64,000 bases of DNA. Origin: Parabacteroides johnsonii DSM 18315 (GTDB lineage Bacteria > Bacteroidota > Bacteroidia > Bacteroidales > Tannerellaceae). This document shows, in pieces, positions 9,225 to 16,959 of the stretch (within the stretch, counting starts at the first letter, position 1; each line of letters begins with the position of its first letter). Where the stretch lies: assembly GCF_025151045.1 (NCBI RefSeq), contig NZ_CP102285.1:1550001-1614000 (forward strand), read 5' to 3'. Position numbers and translations under genes: made by a program. The notes beneath the pieces are model-generated. The model was given only the letters and a program-made list of their open reading frames with translations, ran no database searches and had not been told where the DNA came from.

Positions 9225-9255
9225 CAAAGATAGATGAATATGGTATATAAACCAA
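9225..9255 (-). promoter_or_regulatory. Promoter of pyrK-pyrD
   Basis: The minus strand has TTG (rc of 9253-9255), 20 bases, then TATCTTTG (rc of 9225-9232). This is close to the Bacteroidetes TTG-N19-TAnnTTTG layout. The -7 box ends 25 bases before the ATG. Confidence 0.65.
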
Positions 9256-9261
9256 AACAAG

Positions 9262-9711
9262 CTATTCTTTCTTGTTTTTTTCAGAAATAAAAGTGTCAAA
9301 TGTATTATCGGAATAAAATACCATTATTTTACTTACTTTTTTAGTAACTGTTTCTTGTTGTATAATTTGCTCAACAACAGGCTGTTTGATGCTGTTTACA
9401 GGTGTATCAACCCTCATTTCCTTGCGATATTCAAGAGCAACTTGCCCTCCGGATGGATTTATCGCCGTATTTGAGAACAAATCGGGCTGTGTCGGCATAC
9501 GATTTCGTTCCATTTCGCCTTTACCGAAAAGAAGCCAGTCGGAATCCACATAAGCGAATCGATCCAGAATTTTTATTAGGACATCCAGACTTACATTATT
9601 TCTTCCGTTCAAAATATGTGACATCGCTGAACGCTGAATACCGATTGCTTCTGCAAATTTAGAAGGAGTCAAGCCTTCACGCTCCATGATTTGGGTAATA
9701 CGTTCTATCAT
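9262..9711 (-). CDS. XRE-family helix-turn-helix regulator
   Basis: A 149-residue DNA-binding protein. The N-terminal Cro/C1-type domain (about 1-65) has the recognition region AEAIGIQRSAMSHILNGRNN. It is followed by a linker with DSDWLLFGKGEM and a charged, poorly conserved tail. The ATG at 9711 was chosen because the longer frame starts with a TTG upstream (9786) inside the likely leader. Its promoter (9795-9825) overlaps a small palindrome, AATTG-TG-CAATT, covering the -33 box, which suggests that it represses itself. No adjacent toxin, phage or membrane partner gene is seen, so its target genes are unknown. Confidence 0.85.
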   Translation of the reverse strand: MIERITQIMEREGLTPSKFAEAIGIQRSAMSHILNGRNNVSLDVLIKILDRFAYVDSDWLLFGKGEMERNRMPTQPDLFSNTAINPSGGQVALEYRKEMRVDTPVNSIKQPVVEQIIQQETVTKKVSKIMVFYSDNTFDTFISEKNKKE

Positions 9712-9794
9712 CTTAGTAATTCCTAATTTGTTTACAAAAATACTGTCATTATGTCTGTTTTTATAGAGAAAATATACACAAATCAATGACGATA

Positions 9795-9827
9795 CAAATA
9801 TACACTATAATTCTCAATTGTGCAATT
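9795..9827 (-). promoter_or_regulatory. Promoter and candidate operator of XRE gene
   Basis: Minus strand -7 box TATATTTG (rc of 9795-9802) and TTG -33 box (rc of 9823-9825) are separated by 20 bases. The palindrome AATTG-TG-CAATT (9816-9827) overlaps the -33 box. Overlap of a dyad with the -33 box next to an XRE gene is typical of autorepression; binding is inferred. Confidence 0.5.
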
Positions 9828-10633
9828 TAATTGTATAAACTTAAACATACACTTTTGTAACCATAAATGACATTGTTGTACTGTTATAAATGTAAATCCT
9901 ACAGAAACCAACTAAATACAGGTTAAATCTCAACTTTAATAAAGAACTACTATTATCTGAAAACCATATTATTACCAATCACGTAAAACTTTCCCATCTC
10001 TATATTTACAGCCATTTGTATAGTCTTGTGATCAACATATTAATGTATCAAATCACATATTTCACATAATAAACTGAATATATTTTACTTATATAGAATA
10101 AAACAGCATTGTCTAAAATAAGGATGGCCGGTTAAATTTATTACATTTATAAATAGATACATTTGTAATATCAGTAAACATCCGTTTGCAAGTAGAACAA
10201 AAAAATAACTCAATTGATTTCTTTATGGAAGTTTACAACTGTAATATCATTAATATTGTTTACAAATTCGTACAGATTGTTTTTTCAGTTATTTTTGAAA
10301 CTGCCAAAATGACACTATCACTCTTCTTTCTTTCAACCCTCAGTATTTTTTACCAAAAGTTTCTATTTTGTCAAAAATCATTTTGTCATTTCGACAGACA
10401 AAAAAGAATAATCCTATGCAAATAGATATGTTAAAAAATATTACCCGCTATAGAAATTTTATTTTCATGCTATGGAAAATGAATTTTCATGAGGTGGAGT
10501 GACATTTTGATAGTTGAACGTGGAGCTTATCTACTCCTACGCTGCGTTTCTTATGAATGAGGGGCCGAAAAATAGAAATATGAAAATCTCAGATATGAAA
10601 AATCAAGATAAAGTATTGAAAGACAAAAGAAAA
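9828..10633. other. AT-rich region without a supported gene
   Basis: About 800 bases with very low GC and frequent stops. It holds one isolated -7-like box (TACATTTG, 10158-10165), the 22-bp tandem units at 10453-10496 and, between 10302 and 10400, several TGTCA/TGACA words. A weak frame with an ATG near 10224 has no recognisable domain and is not called. Confidence 0.5.
10453..10496. repeat. 22-bp tandem palindromic units, locus 1 (two copies)
   Basis: Two adjacent 22-base units (10453-10474, 10475-10496), each a GAAAATnnATTTTCAT-like core followed by a variable six-base tail. Related units occur at 20982-21047 and 59620-59663, always in non-coding DNA. Confidence 0.75.
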
Positions 10634-10682
10634 AGGGCGTTTTTTCTGTTCAACTTTTCAGTTATTCCAGAAAAAACGCCCT
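10634..10682 (-). terminator. Intrinsic terminator of amn-holA
   Basis: A 15-bp perfect stem (AGGGCGTTTTTTCTG and its complement) with a 19-base loop lies 30 bases past the holA stop. On the minus strand TTTTCTTTTGTC follows. It is a strong rho-independent terminator. Confidence 0.88.
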
Positions 10683-10712
10683 CTCAGATAAAAATATACT
10701 TTCAAAAACCTG

Positions 10713-11735
10713 TCAATGCAGGATTTTATAGAGCAATTCCTTTAAAAGTTCGGCATCGGAAACAGAAGTATTTTCCACTCCTTTCGAACGGGCATCCGTC
10801 ATACGGATCTCACTGATCAGGTTGAACACTTTCATCGCCGAGTAGTTTCGCATCCCTAAAAGATAATCCTTCACCTGAAATGTTCCTCTAAGTCCGAGTG
10901 CCGCCATCAAGCCGGCTTCGGAACGATCCTTCGTATAATAACAAATCAGGAGGTTCGAGAAATAGTTAAATAATACAGGAAGGGTCATCTGAATCGGATT
11001 GCTTTTCGGGTTCTTCTCGAAGTATTGAGCAATACGGTTCGCCTTCAAGACATCTTTCATGGCAAGTGCCTTTATCAGTTCAAAGTTATTGTATTCTTTA
11101 CTGATTCCGATATTTTGCTCCACCAATTCCGGCGTGATGCGTTTTACGCCTTTTTCAGGCAGGATCAGCGCCAGCTTATCCAATTCCTTACTCAGGCGGC
11201 TTAAATCGTTTCCAAGGAAGTCAGAAAGCATCTGGGCCGCCTTTCCGTCTATCCCTATCGAACGCAGTTGCATGAACGAAGCGATAAATGCCGGCATCTT
11301 GTAGTCAGGAATCTTTTTGGACTCGAACAACACTCCGGTTTTGTCCGTCGCAGAAGCCAGCGCCTTGCGGCGATCTAAGTTTTTATATTTATAATTGACA
11401 ACCAAAACGGTTGACATTAATGGGTTCTTAACATAGTTCGACAGAAGCTCGATATCACGAATTAATTGAGCCTCCCGGACAACCACTAACTGATATTTTG
11501 ACATCATCGGGAAACGGCGGGCTGCGTTAATTATAGATGCTGCATCCGCATCTGCTCCGTACATGATAATCTGGTTAAAATCCCGTTCGGATTCTTCTAA
11601 TACATTTTCGAGTAGCAGGTCTGTTATCTGATCCATAAAAAATGGTTCGTCACCCATCATTATATAGACAGGAGCGAATTTTTTTGCAACGATATCCCGA
11701 CATATTTCCTCGTATGTATATTCTTTTTTTGCCAT
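10713..11735 (-). CDS. holA: DNA polymerase III delta subunit
   Basis: A 340-residue clamp-loader subunit that opens the sliding clamp during replication. The N-terminal AAA-like domain carries FAPVYIMMGDEPFFMDQI and FPMMSKYQLVVVREAQ; the helical collar domain follows (SNLLICYYTKDRSE, LRGTFQVKDY). Length fits the family (about 340). The ATG at 11735 was preferred to a TTG 18 bases upstream, since the protein then begins MAKKEYTYEEI. It follows amn by 24 bases on the same strand, so the two are likely co-transcribed, and a strong terminator lies just after it. Confidence 0.9.
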   Translation of the reverse strand: MAKKEYTYEEICRDIVAKKFAPVYIMMGDEPFFMDQITDLLLENVLEESERDFNQIIMYGADADAASIINAARRFPMMSKYQLVVVREAQLIRDIELLSNYVKNPLMSTVLVVNYKYKNLDRRKALASATDKTGVLFESKKIPDYKMPAFIASFMQLRSIGIDGKAAQMLSDFLGNDLSRLSKELDKLALILPEKGVKRITPELVEQNIGISKEYNNFELIKALAMKDVLKANRIAQYFEKNPKSNPIQMTLPVLFNYFSNLLICYYTKDRSEAGLMAALGLRGTFQVKDYLLGMRNYSAMKVFNLISEIRMTDARSKGVENTSVSDAELLKELLYKILH

Positions 11736-11759
11736 ATTTGTGTGTGATCTCAATTAAAA

Positions 11760-12536
11760 TTACCAACTGAAGCGGATGTGACGAATCGTCTTCTTTCCAT
11801 CAATAATCTGGCGAAGTGCTTCCACTCCCAACATTACATGCTCTTTCGCAAAATTCCGGGTCACCTCACGATCGCTGGCTTCCGTTTTCACCCCAGCTTC
11901 TTCCATAGGCTTGTCGGAAATCATCAATAAAGCTCCTGTCGGGATCTCGTTTGCAAAGCCTGCCGTAAACAAGGTAGCCGTCTCCATATCGATACCGGTA
12001 GCGTGTGTACGACGAAGGTAGTTCTTGAAATCACTGTCATATTCCCATACCCGCCGGTTCGTCGTATAGACGGTTCCGGTCCAGTAGTCTTTCCCCCGGT
12101 CACGTATGGCGGACGAGATGGCACGCATCATCGAGAAAGCCGGGAGCGACGGAACCTCTGCCGGCAGGTATTCATTCGAAGTTCCTTCTCCTCGGATAGC
12201 CGCAATCGGCATGACATAATCTCCCAGGTTGTTCGCCTTCTTCAATCCTCCGCATTTCCCCAAAAAGAGGACGGCAGTCGGCTTTATTGCCGATAGCAAA
12301 TCCATAATTGTCGCCGCATTCGCGCTCCCCATCCCGAAATTGATAATCGTGATGCCATTGGCCGCCGCGTTCGGCATGGAGTTTTTCAGTCCCAAGATCG
12401 GAACGTTAAAGTGGTCGGCAAACAGTTCCACATATTTCGTAAAGTTGGTGAGCAGGATATATTTGTCGAAATCTTCCAGCTTCCGCTCCGTATAGCGCGG
12501 CAACCAATTCTCGACAATTTCTTGTTTTGTTTTCAT
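11760..12536 (-). CDS. amn: AMP nucleosidase (short form)
   Basis: A 258-residue nucleoside-phosphorylase-fold enzyme that splits AMP into adenine and ribose 5-phosphate. The single domain shows FGMGSANAATIMDLL, LFLGKCGGL, the substrate-site DMETATLFTAGF and MISDKPME. It lacks the extra N-terminal domain of the enterobacterial enzyme, which is usual for the Bacteroidetes form. It is the first gene of an amn-holA unit. The promoter at 12578-12585 fires toward the gene, and its 5' leader overlaps the divergent transcript of the nuclease-like gene. Confidence 0.9.
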   Translation of the reverse strand: MKTKQEIVENWLPRYTERKLEDFDKYILLTNFTKYVELFADHFNVPILGLKNSMPNAAANGITIINFGMGSANAATIMDLLSAIKPTAVLFLGKCGGLKKANNLGDYVMPIAAIRGEGTSNEYLPAEVPSLPAFSMMRAISSAIRDRGKDYWTGTVYTTNRRVWEYDSDFKNYLRRTHATGIDMETATLFTAGFANEIPTGALLMISDKPMEEAGVKTEASDREVTRNFAKEHVMLGVEALRQIIDGKKTIRHIRFSW

Positions 12537-12551
12537 AAATCACTACCTTTG
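12522..12551 (+). promoter_or_regulatory. Promoter of HsdR-N-like gene
   Basis: TTG (12522-12524), 19 bases, TACCTTTG (12544-12551): an exact match to the Bacteroidetes layout. The -33 box lies inside the first codons of the divergent amn gene. The start codon is 40 bases downstream. Confidence 0.75.
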
Positions 12552-12577
12552 ATGGTCTATTTTTACAGAATAAAAGA

Positions 12578-12585
12578 ACAAATAT
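12578..12585 (-). promoter_or_regulatory. -7 box for amn-holA
   Basis: Minus strand TATATTTG, 42 bases upstream of the amn ATG. Its expected start site (near 12573) lies to the right of the expected start of the plus-strand promoter (near 12556), so the two leaders would overlap by roughly 18 bases. Confidence 0.6.
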
Positions 12586-12590
12586 AATAA

Positions 12591-13040
12591 ATGCTTGCAT
12601 TAAACTTACCTGGTTTCGCACCTAAAGTAGCAGAAAAAGATGGAAAGCGTACGATCTTCGATCCTGTACGGCAAAAATATGTGGCTCTCACTCCCGAAGA
12701 ATGGGTACGTCAGCATTTTGTCAATTACCTGATCACCCGAAAAAGCTACCCGAAAGAACTACTGGCAAACGAAGTGCTGGTCAAGCTGAATGGAACATCC
12801 AAACGTTGCGACACGGTTGCTTACAACCGTTTTCTGGAACCTCTGGTCATCGTCGAGTACAAAGCCCCCCATATAAACATTACCAACACTGTTTTCGACC
12901 AGATAGCCCGTTATAACATGGTGCTACATGTCGAATACCTGATCGTCAGCAACGGCTTAAATCACTATTGCTGTAAAATTGACTATAATAACCGGACATA
13001 TACTTTTTTGGAAGAAATACCTGCATACAACGAATTATAA
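12591..13040 (+). CDS. Stand-alone HsdR N-terminal-like nuclease-fold protein
   Basis: A 149-residue protein resembling only the N-terminal domain of type I restriction R subunits (HSDR_N_2). The PD-(D/E)XK-like signature is visible as an Asp in CDTVAYN, about 15 residues before the LVIVEYKAP strand. The nearest upstream acidic candidate is Glu in LLANEVLVKLNG. There is no helicase motor, methylase or specificity gene nearby, so it is not a restriction system. Such single-domain proteins are common next to amn/holA in Bacteroidales, with unknown role. Nuclease activity is inference from the motif. Confidence 0.75.
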   Translation: MLALNLPGFAPKVAEKDGKRTIFDPVRQKYVALTPEEWVRQHFVNYLITRKSYPKELLANEVLVKLNGTSKRCDTVAYNRFLEPLVIVEYKAPHINITNTVFDQIARYNMVLHVEYLIVSNGLNHYCCKIDYNNRTYTFLEEIPAYNEL

Positions 13041-13116
13041 ACCTCGTTTTTACCAGGTGATAGAGTGGGTACTACATAAGCAAAACAACACAGGTAAACA
13101 ACAAACTCTAACTAAA

Positions 13117-13302
13117 TCACAGAACAGATGCGGTCTGATCTCTATATATCATAACGGAATCGGAAATCTGCATATTGACCGGTCTGTCGACATACACGGA
13201 ATTACTATCCTTTATAACAGGCCGGTCAGTTGTTTTCTTCTCATTGAAGATAAGTGAATAACCTAAGATTACTGCAAAAAAAGATAATATCAACGCTTTC
13301 AT
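13117..13302 (-). CDS. Small predicted membrane-anchored protein
   Basis: A 61-residue frame with one N-terminal hydrophobic segment (about 3-18, ALILSFFAVILGYSLI) and a polar tail with repeated Val-Arg-Pro/Tyr-Val-Asp words. No family is recognised. It starts with ATG and has a plausible single-pass or signal-anchor layout, but no TAnnTTTG box was seen upstream. The rest of the 490-base gap between the nuclease-like gene and nqrF shows nothing else coding. It could be spurious. Confidence 0.4.
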   Translation of the reverse strand: MKALILSFFAVILGYSLIFNEKKTTDRPVIKDSNSVYVDRPVNMQISDSVMIYRDQTASVL

Positions 13303-13470
13303 ATTCTATTACAATTTTAATATCATATACAAGTATGATGTATTCAAAACGCAAAACGCTGCACTATATTACAAAAGAAATGTATTTTCTTTGTAATTCT
13401 TTCGTAACAACTCGCCCCTTGCCTTTGATTTTTAAGGATAACATGTTCATACTTAGAATAGTTTAAAAAA

Positions 13471-13504
13471 AATCGGGAAAAGAATAAATTTCTTTCCCCG
13501 ATTC
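13471..13504 (-). terminator. Intrinsic terminator of nqr operon
   Basis: A 14-bp stem with one mismatch (AATCGGGAAAAGAA against TTCTTTCCCCGATT) and a short A/T loop lies 27 bases after the nqrF stop. On the minus strand it is followed by TTTTTTTAAAC. Confidence 0.88.
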
Positions 13505-13530
13505 TATTATTATCATGTTTGAATGACTTG

Positions 13531-14820
13531 TTATGCGCCGAAGTCGTCGAAATGCAACATTTCACGCGGCACACCCAGATTGTCCAGCATATTTTCCACA
13601 GCCTTTGACATCGGGCCCGGACCACACATGTAGTATTCGATATCTTCCGGAGCTTCGTGATCCTTCAGGTATGTATCGTAGATTACCTGGTGAACGAAAC
13701 CGGCCGTATACTTCACTCCTGCCGCATCGGCTACAGGATCCGGACGGTCGAGCGCCAGATGGAATGTGAAGTTCGGGAATTCCTTTTCGATTTCCAGGAA
13801 GTCTTCCAAATAGAACACTTCGTTCAGGGCGCGTGCACCGTAGAAATATGACATCTTGCGGTCCGTAGTCTTGAGTGTCTTCGTCAGGTGCATGATCTGA
13901 GCACGAAGCGGAGCCATACCGGCACCACCACCGACCCACATCATCTCTCTCTTCGAATCGAAGATCGGATGGAAATCACCGTAAGGACCACTCATCGTCA
14001 CCTTGTCACCCGGTTTCAGGGTAAAGATATAAGAAGAAGCGATACCCGGCATCACATCCTGGAAGCCCACTTCGGGTTTCGGCTTGAACGGCGGGGTTGC
14101 AATACGAACCGTCAACATAATACGGTCGCCTTCAGCAGGATAGTTAGCCATAGAATAGGCACGGATAGTCGGCTCGTCGTTCTTACATTTCAGTGTGAAC
14201 AAACCGAACTTTTCCCATGCCGGCAGATATTCATCGCCGATCAAGGCTTTATCGATATCCTTGTTGTAATCCATCGAGTATGCCGGAATCTTGATCTGTG
14301 CATAAGAACCTGGCAAGAAGTCCATGTGTTCACCCTTAGGCAATGCCACAATAAACTCTTTGATGAAAGTAGCCACGTTCTTGTTGGAGATAACTTCGCA
14401 TTCCCATTCCTTTACACCGAAAACTTCGTCCGGAACCTGAACAACCATATCTTCCTTCACTTTGCACTGACAGGCCAGACGCCAATGTTCCTTAATCTGC
14501 TTGCGAGAGAAAAAGCCCTTTTCTGTCGGCAGGATTTCTCCACCTCCTTCTAATACCTGTGCACGGCACTGGCCACATTTACCACCACCACCACAAGCAG
14601 AAGACAAGAAGATACCACCACTCTGCAAACCAGCCAGCAAAGTGCTTCCTATAGGAGTCTCAATATCTTTTTCTCCATTTACCTTCAGGTCTACATTTCC
14701 TGACGGTACCAATTTTGCTTTGGCCGCCAACAACGCACCCACCAGGATCAGCGTAATCACCAAGAAGATTACGGCACCTGCTGCGATTGTAAGACTGCCA
14801 GTCGTCATTAATAAAGTCAT
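13531..14820 (-). CDS. nqrF: Na+-NQR subunit F (NADH dehydrogenase diaphorase)
   Basis: A 429-residue entry subunit of the Na+-translocating NADH:quinone reductase. An N-terminal membrane helix (about 8-30) is followed by a [2Fe-2S] ferredoxin domain with SACGGGGKCGQC and LACQCKV. The FAD domain is marked by RAYSMANYP, and the NADH-binding end includes GGGAGMAPLRAQ and YYMCGPGPMS. It oxidises NADH on the cytoplasmic side and passes electrons to the other subunits. It is the last gene of nqrABCDEF, followed by a terminator. Confidence 0.96.
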   Translation of the reverse strand: MTLLMTTGSLTIAAGAVIFLVITLILVGALLAAKAKLVPSGNVDLKVNGEKDIETPIGSTLLAGLQSGGIFLSSACGGGGKCGQCRAQVLEGGGEILPTEKGFFSRKQIKEHWRLACQCKVKEDMVVQVPDEVFGVKEWECEVISNKNVATFIKEFIVALPKGEHMDFLPGSYAQIKIPAYSMDYNKDIDKALIGDEYLPAWEKFGLFTLKCKNDEPTIRAYSMANYPAEGDRIMLTVRIATPPFKPKPEVGFQDVMPGIASSYIFTLKPGDKVTMSGPYGDFHPIFDSKREMMWVGGGAGMAPLRAQIMHLTKTLKTTDRKMSYFYGARALNEVFYLEDFLEIEKEFPNFTFHLALDRPDPVADAAGVKYTAGFVHQVIYDTYLKDHEAPEDIEYYMCGPGPMSKAVENMLDNLGVPREMLHFDDFGA

Positions 14821-14847
14821 TTCTGTAATAAGTTTAATGCGTTAATA

Positions 14848-15465
14848 TTATATCTTAAGACCTGAGAAGCACATGAATGCCATCCCCATCAAACCAGTGA
14901 TGATAAAGGTAATACCAAGACCTTTCAATGGTTTGGGGATATCCGAGTATGCCAGCTTTTCACGGATGGCAGCCATACCGACGATAGCCAGCATCCAACC
15001 GATACCAGAACCTAAGCCATAAACAGTAGCAACACCTACGTTAGGAAATGCCTTTTGTTGCATAAACAGAGAACCACCCAGGATAGCGCAGTTTACAGCG
15101 ATCAGCGGCAAAAAGATACCCAGAGAAGCGTACAAGGCCGGAGCAAACTTTTCCACTACCATTTCCACCAGCTGCGTAAACGAGGCGATGATGGCGATAA
15201 AGATAATGAAAGCGAGGAAGCTCAGGTTTACACCAGCGAATTCAGCACCCAGCCATTGCAGAGCACCTTCCTTCAATACATAATTTTCAAGCATATAGTT
15301 GATCGGTAACGTACATACCAAGATGAACGTTACAGCCATACCTAATCCCAAAGCAGTCTTTACGTTCTTGGAAACAGCCAGGAAAGAGCACATACCCAGA
15401 TAGTATGCGAAAATCATGTTGTCTACAAAGATCGAGCGGACAAATGTGCTTAATAATTCTTCCAT
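14848..15465 (-). CDS. nqrE: Na+-NQR subunit E
   Basis: A 205-residue integral membrane subunit with about six helices and the conserved NqrD/E-RnfA pattern (NMIFAYYLGMC, ILGGSLFMQQ, YGLGSGIGWMLAI). It pairs with NqrD in an inverted two-fold arrangement in the membrane, holding an intramembrane iron centre between cysteines of the two subunits. Cys26 (GMCSFL) and Cys in VNCAILGG are present. It lies 27 bases before nqrF. Confidence 0.95.
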   Translation of the reverse strand: MEELLSTFVRSIFVDNMIFAYYLGMCSFLAVSKNVKTALGLGMAVTFILVCTLPINYMLENYVLKEGALQWLGAEFAGVNLSFLAFIIFIAIIASFTQLVEMVVEKFAPALYASLGIFLPLIAVNCAILGGSLFMQQKAFPNVGVATVYGLGSGIGWMLAIVGMAAIREKLAYSDIPKPLKGLGITFIITGLMGMAFMCFSGLKI

Positions 15466-15490
15466 TCTATTATTCTTTTAATAGTTAGCA

Positions 15491-16120
15491 TTAATTTTCC
15501 TGAAGTTCCTTGTTACGAGAACGGTGAACCCAAATAATCACGGCGATCACGATCAACGCCATTGGAGGCAGGATCATCAAACCGTTGTTCACATAACCGA
15601 AGTCATAGAATGCCTGCGGAATAACCTGGAATCCCAGCAACGTACCAGAACCTAAAAGCTCGCGGAAGAAACCGACGATCACCAGGATCAATGCATAACC
15701 TAAGCCGTTACCGATACCGTCGAGGAACGATTCCCACGGGCCGTTACCCAGCGCAAACGCTTCCAGACGTCCCATCAGGATACAGTTAGTAATGATCAGA
15801 CCCACAAACACGGAAAGCTGTTTGTTTACGTCATAAGCAAACGCTTTCAGCACTTCACTCACGATAGTCACCAACGCTGCTACCACCACCAACTGCACGA
15901 TGATACGGATACGGTTAGGAATCGTATTACGCAGCAGTGAAATAATCACGTTGGCAAAAGCCACAACAGCCGTTACTGAAAGACCCATTACAATAGCCGG
16001 CTCCAGTTTTGATGTTACAGCCAGCGCAGAGCAGATACCCAACATCTGGACGATGACCGGGTTGTTTACGCTAAGCGGGCCTAACAGAACTTCTTTATTC
16101 TTTTCAGATAATAATCCCAT
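15491..16120 (-). CDS. nqrD: Na+-NQR subunit D
   Basis: A 209-residue membrane subunit, partner of NqrE, with about six helices. It shows NPVIVQMLGICSALAVTSK, a Cys in ITNCILMGR and GIGNGLGYALILV. The first Cys in LGICSAL and the Cys in TNCILMG match the places of the intramembrane iron ligands. It sits 7 bases after nqrC and 25 before nqrE. Confidence 0.95.
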   Translation of the reverse strand: MGLLSEKNKEVLLGPLSVNNPVIVQMLGICSALAVTSKLEPAIVMGLSVTAVVAFANVIISLLRNTIPNRIRIIVQLVVVAALVTIVSEVLKAFAYDVNKQLSVFVGLIITNCILMGRLEAFALGNGPWESFLDGIGNGLGYALILVIVGFFRELLGSGTLLGFQVIPQAFYDFGYVNNGLMILPPMALIVIAVIIWVHRSRNKELQEN

Positions 16121-16127
16121 CTTCTAC

Positions 16128-16946
16128 TTAATTTTGTGAGGTTAAAAATTTAACATAACCACTCAAACTGTCGAACAGCATCGCACCAACGCCATTACTT
16201 GTGATTGTACCTCCGGAAATACCGTCTACATAATCCTGGCCGGCAACGCTCTTACCCGGCTTAACGATTGCGATAGACTTGAATGTACCATCCACAAACA
16301 GTTTTTTTCCTTTGAATTCGTTGCTAAATTCCGGTTTTGAAATTTCGGCACCCAGACCCGGAGTTTCACCCTGATGGCTGAAGTCGGCACCATAAACCGT
16401 ATTCTTATCGCCATCTACAGAAAGATACCCCCACAGCGGTCCCCACAAACCGGCACCATGCAAAGCCATGATGTATTTGGTCTGACCGTCTACATTTGCA
16501 ACAAAAACCGGATACTGGTGTTCGGCAGCAGCCTTTACCACATCGGCGGCAAACGCATCGCCTTCTACCTTTTCGCCGTTTTCATTTACCAGAAATGCTT
16601 CCTTGATCAATTCCGAATATTTGGCTTCGGCTTCATTGGCCGGAACCGTCACGTTGATAGAGCGCAGGATCTGCTGTCTCTTGTCGTTTTCTTCGTTTTT
16701 CTGCTGGAAAGTTCTAAGCGATTGCGAAGTAAAGGCCAACACAACTGCGACCAGAACAACCATTACGGAAGCATAAACAACAGTGTACACGTTACTGTCT
16801 CTATCCAGTCCCTTTTTCTTGCCGGCAACAGCCTCGTCTTTGATCTCTTCGAATTCAGAAGCAGGAACTCCACATACAGGACAAACATCCGGAGCTTTAT
16901 TTCCTTCGTGGATATATCCACATACTTTACATTTATATTTTGCCAT
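16128..16946 (-). CDS. nqrC: Na+-NQR subunit C fused to an N-terminal rubredoxin domain
   Basis: A 272-residue subunit. Residues 1-38 form a rubrerythrin-type rubredoxin domain with Cys6, Cys9 (KCKVCGY) and Cys22, Cys25 (VCPVCGV), separated by only 12 residues. A linker and a membrane helix (about 53-72) follow, then the periplasmic FMN domain. The flavinylation motif is DGISGGTIT, with FMN expected on Thr247. Typical NqrC starts near the membrane helix, so the first ~45 residues are an addition. The frame is continuous, with no stop or second start between the parts. With the usual topology the rubredoxin would face the cytoplasm; its electron partner is unknown. Confidence 0.93.
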   Translation of the reverse strand: MAKYKCKVCGYIHEGNKAPDVCPVCGVPASEFEEIKDEAVAGKKKGLDRDSNVYTVVYASVMVVLVAVVLAFTSQSLRTFQQKNEENDKRQQILRSINVTVPANEAEAKYSELIKEAFLVNENGEKVEGDAFAADVVKAAAEHQYPVFVANVDGQTKYIMALHGAGLWGPLWGYLSVDGDKNTVYGADFSHQGETPGLGAEISKPEFSNEFKGKKLFVDGTFKSIAIVKPGKSVAGQDYVDGISGGTITSNGVGAMLFDSLSGYVKFLTSQN

Positions 16947-16959
16947 ACTCCTTCTTACT

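Noticed and set aside
10302-10340. A sigma-54 promoter on the minus strand in the AT-rich gap
   Set aside because: GTGTCATTTTGGCAG supplies a -24-like word, but the -12 GC is absent at N10 and no gene start is near.
10186-10425. A 79-codon plus-strand frame in the AT-rich gap
   Set aside because: It starts with TTG, has biased Phe/Ile/Lys content expected from AT-rich DNA, no domain and no flanking partner; too weak to call.
10453-10496. A CRISPR array
   Set aside because: The 22-base units are directly adjacent, with no unique spacers and no cas genes; they are tandem repeats.
12591-13040. Part of a type I restriction-modification system
   Set aside because: Only an HsdR N-terminal-like domain is present; no helicase, HsdM or HsdS gene within the window.
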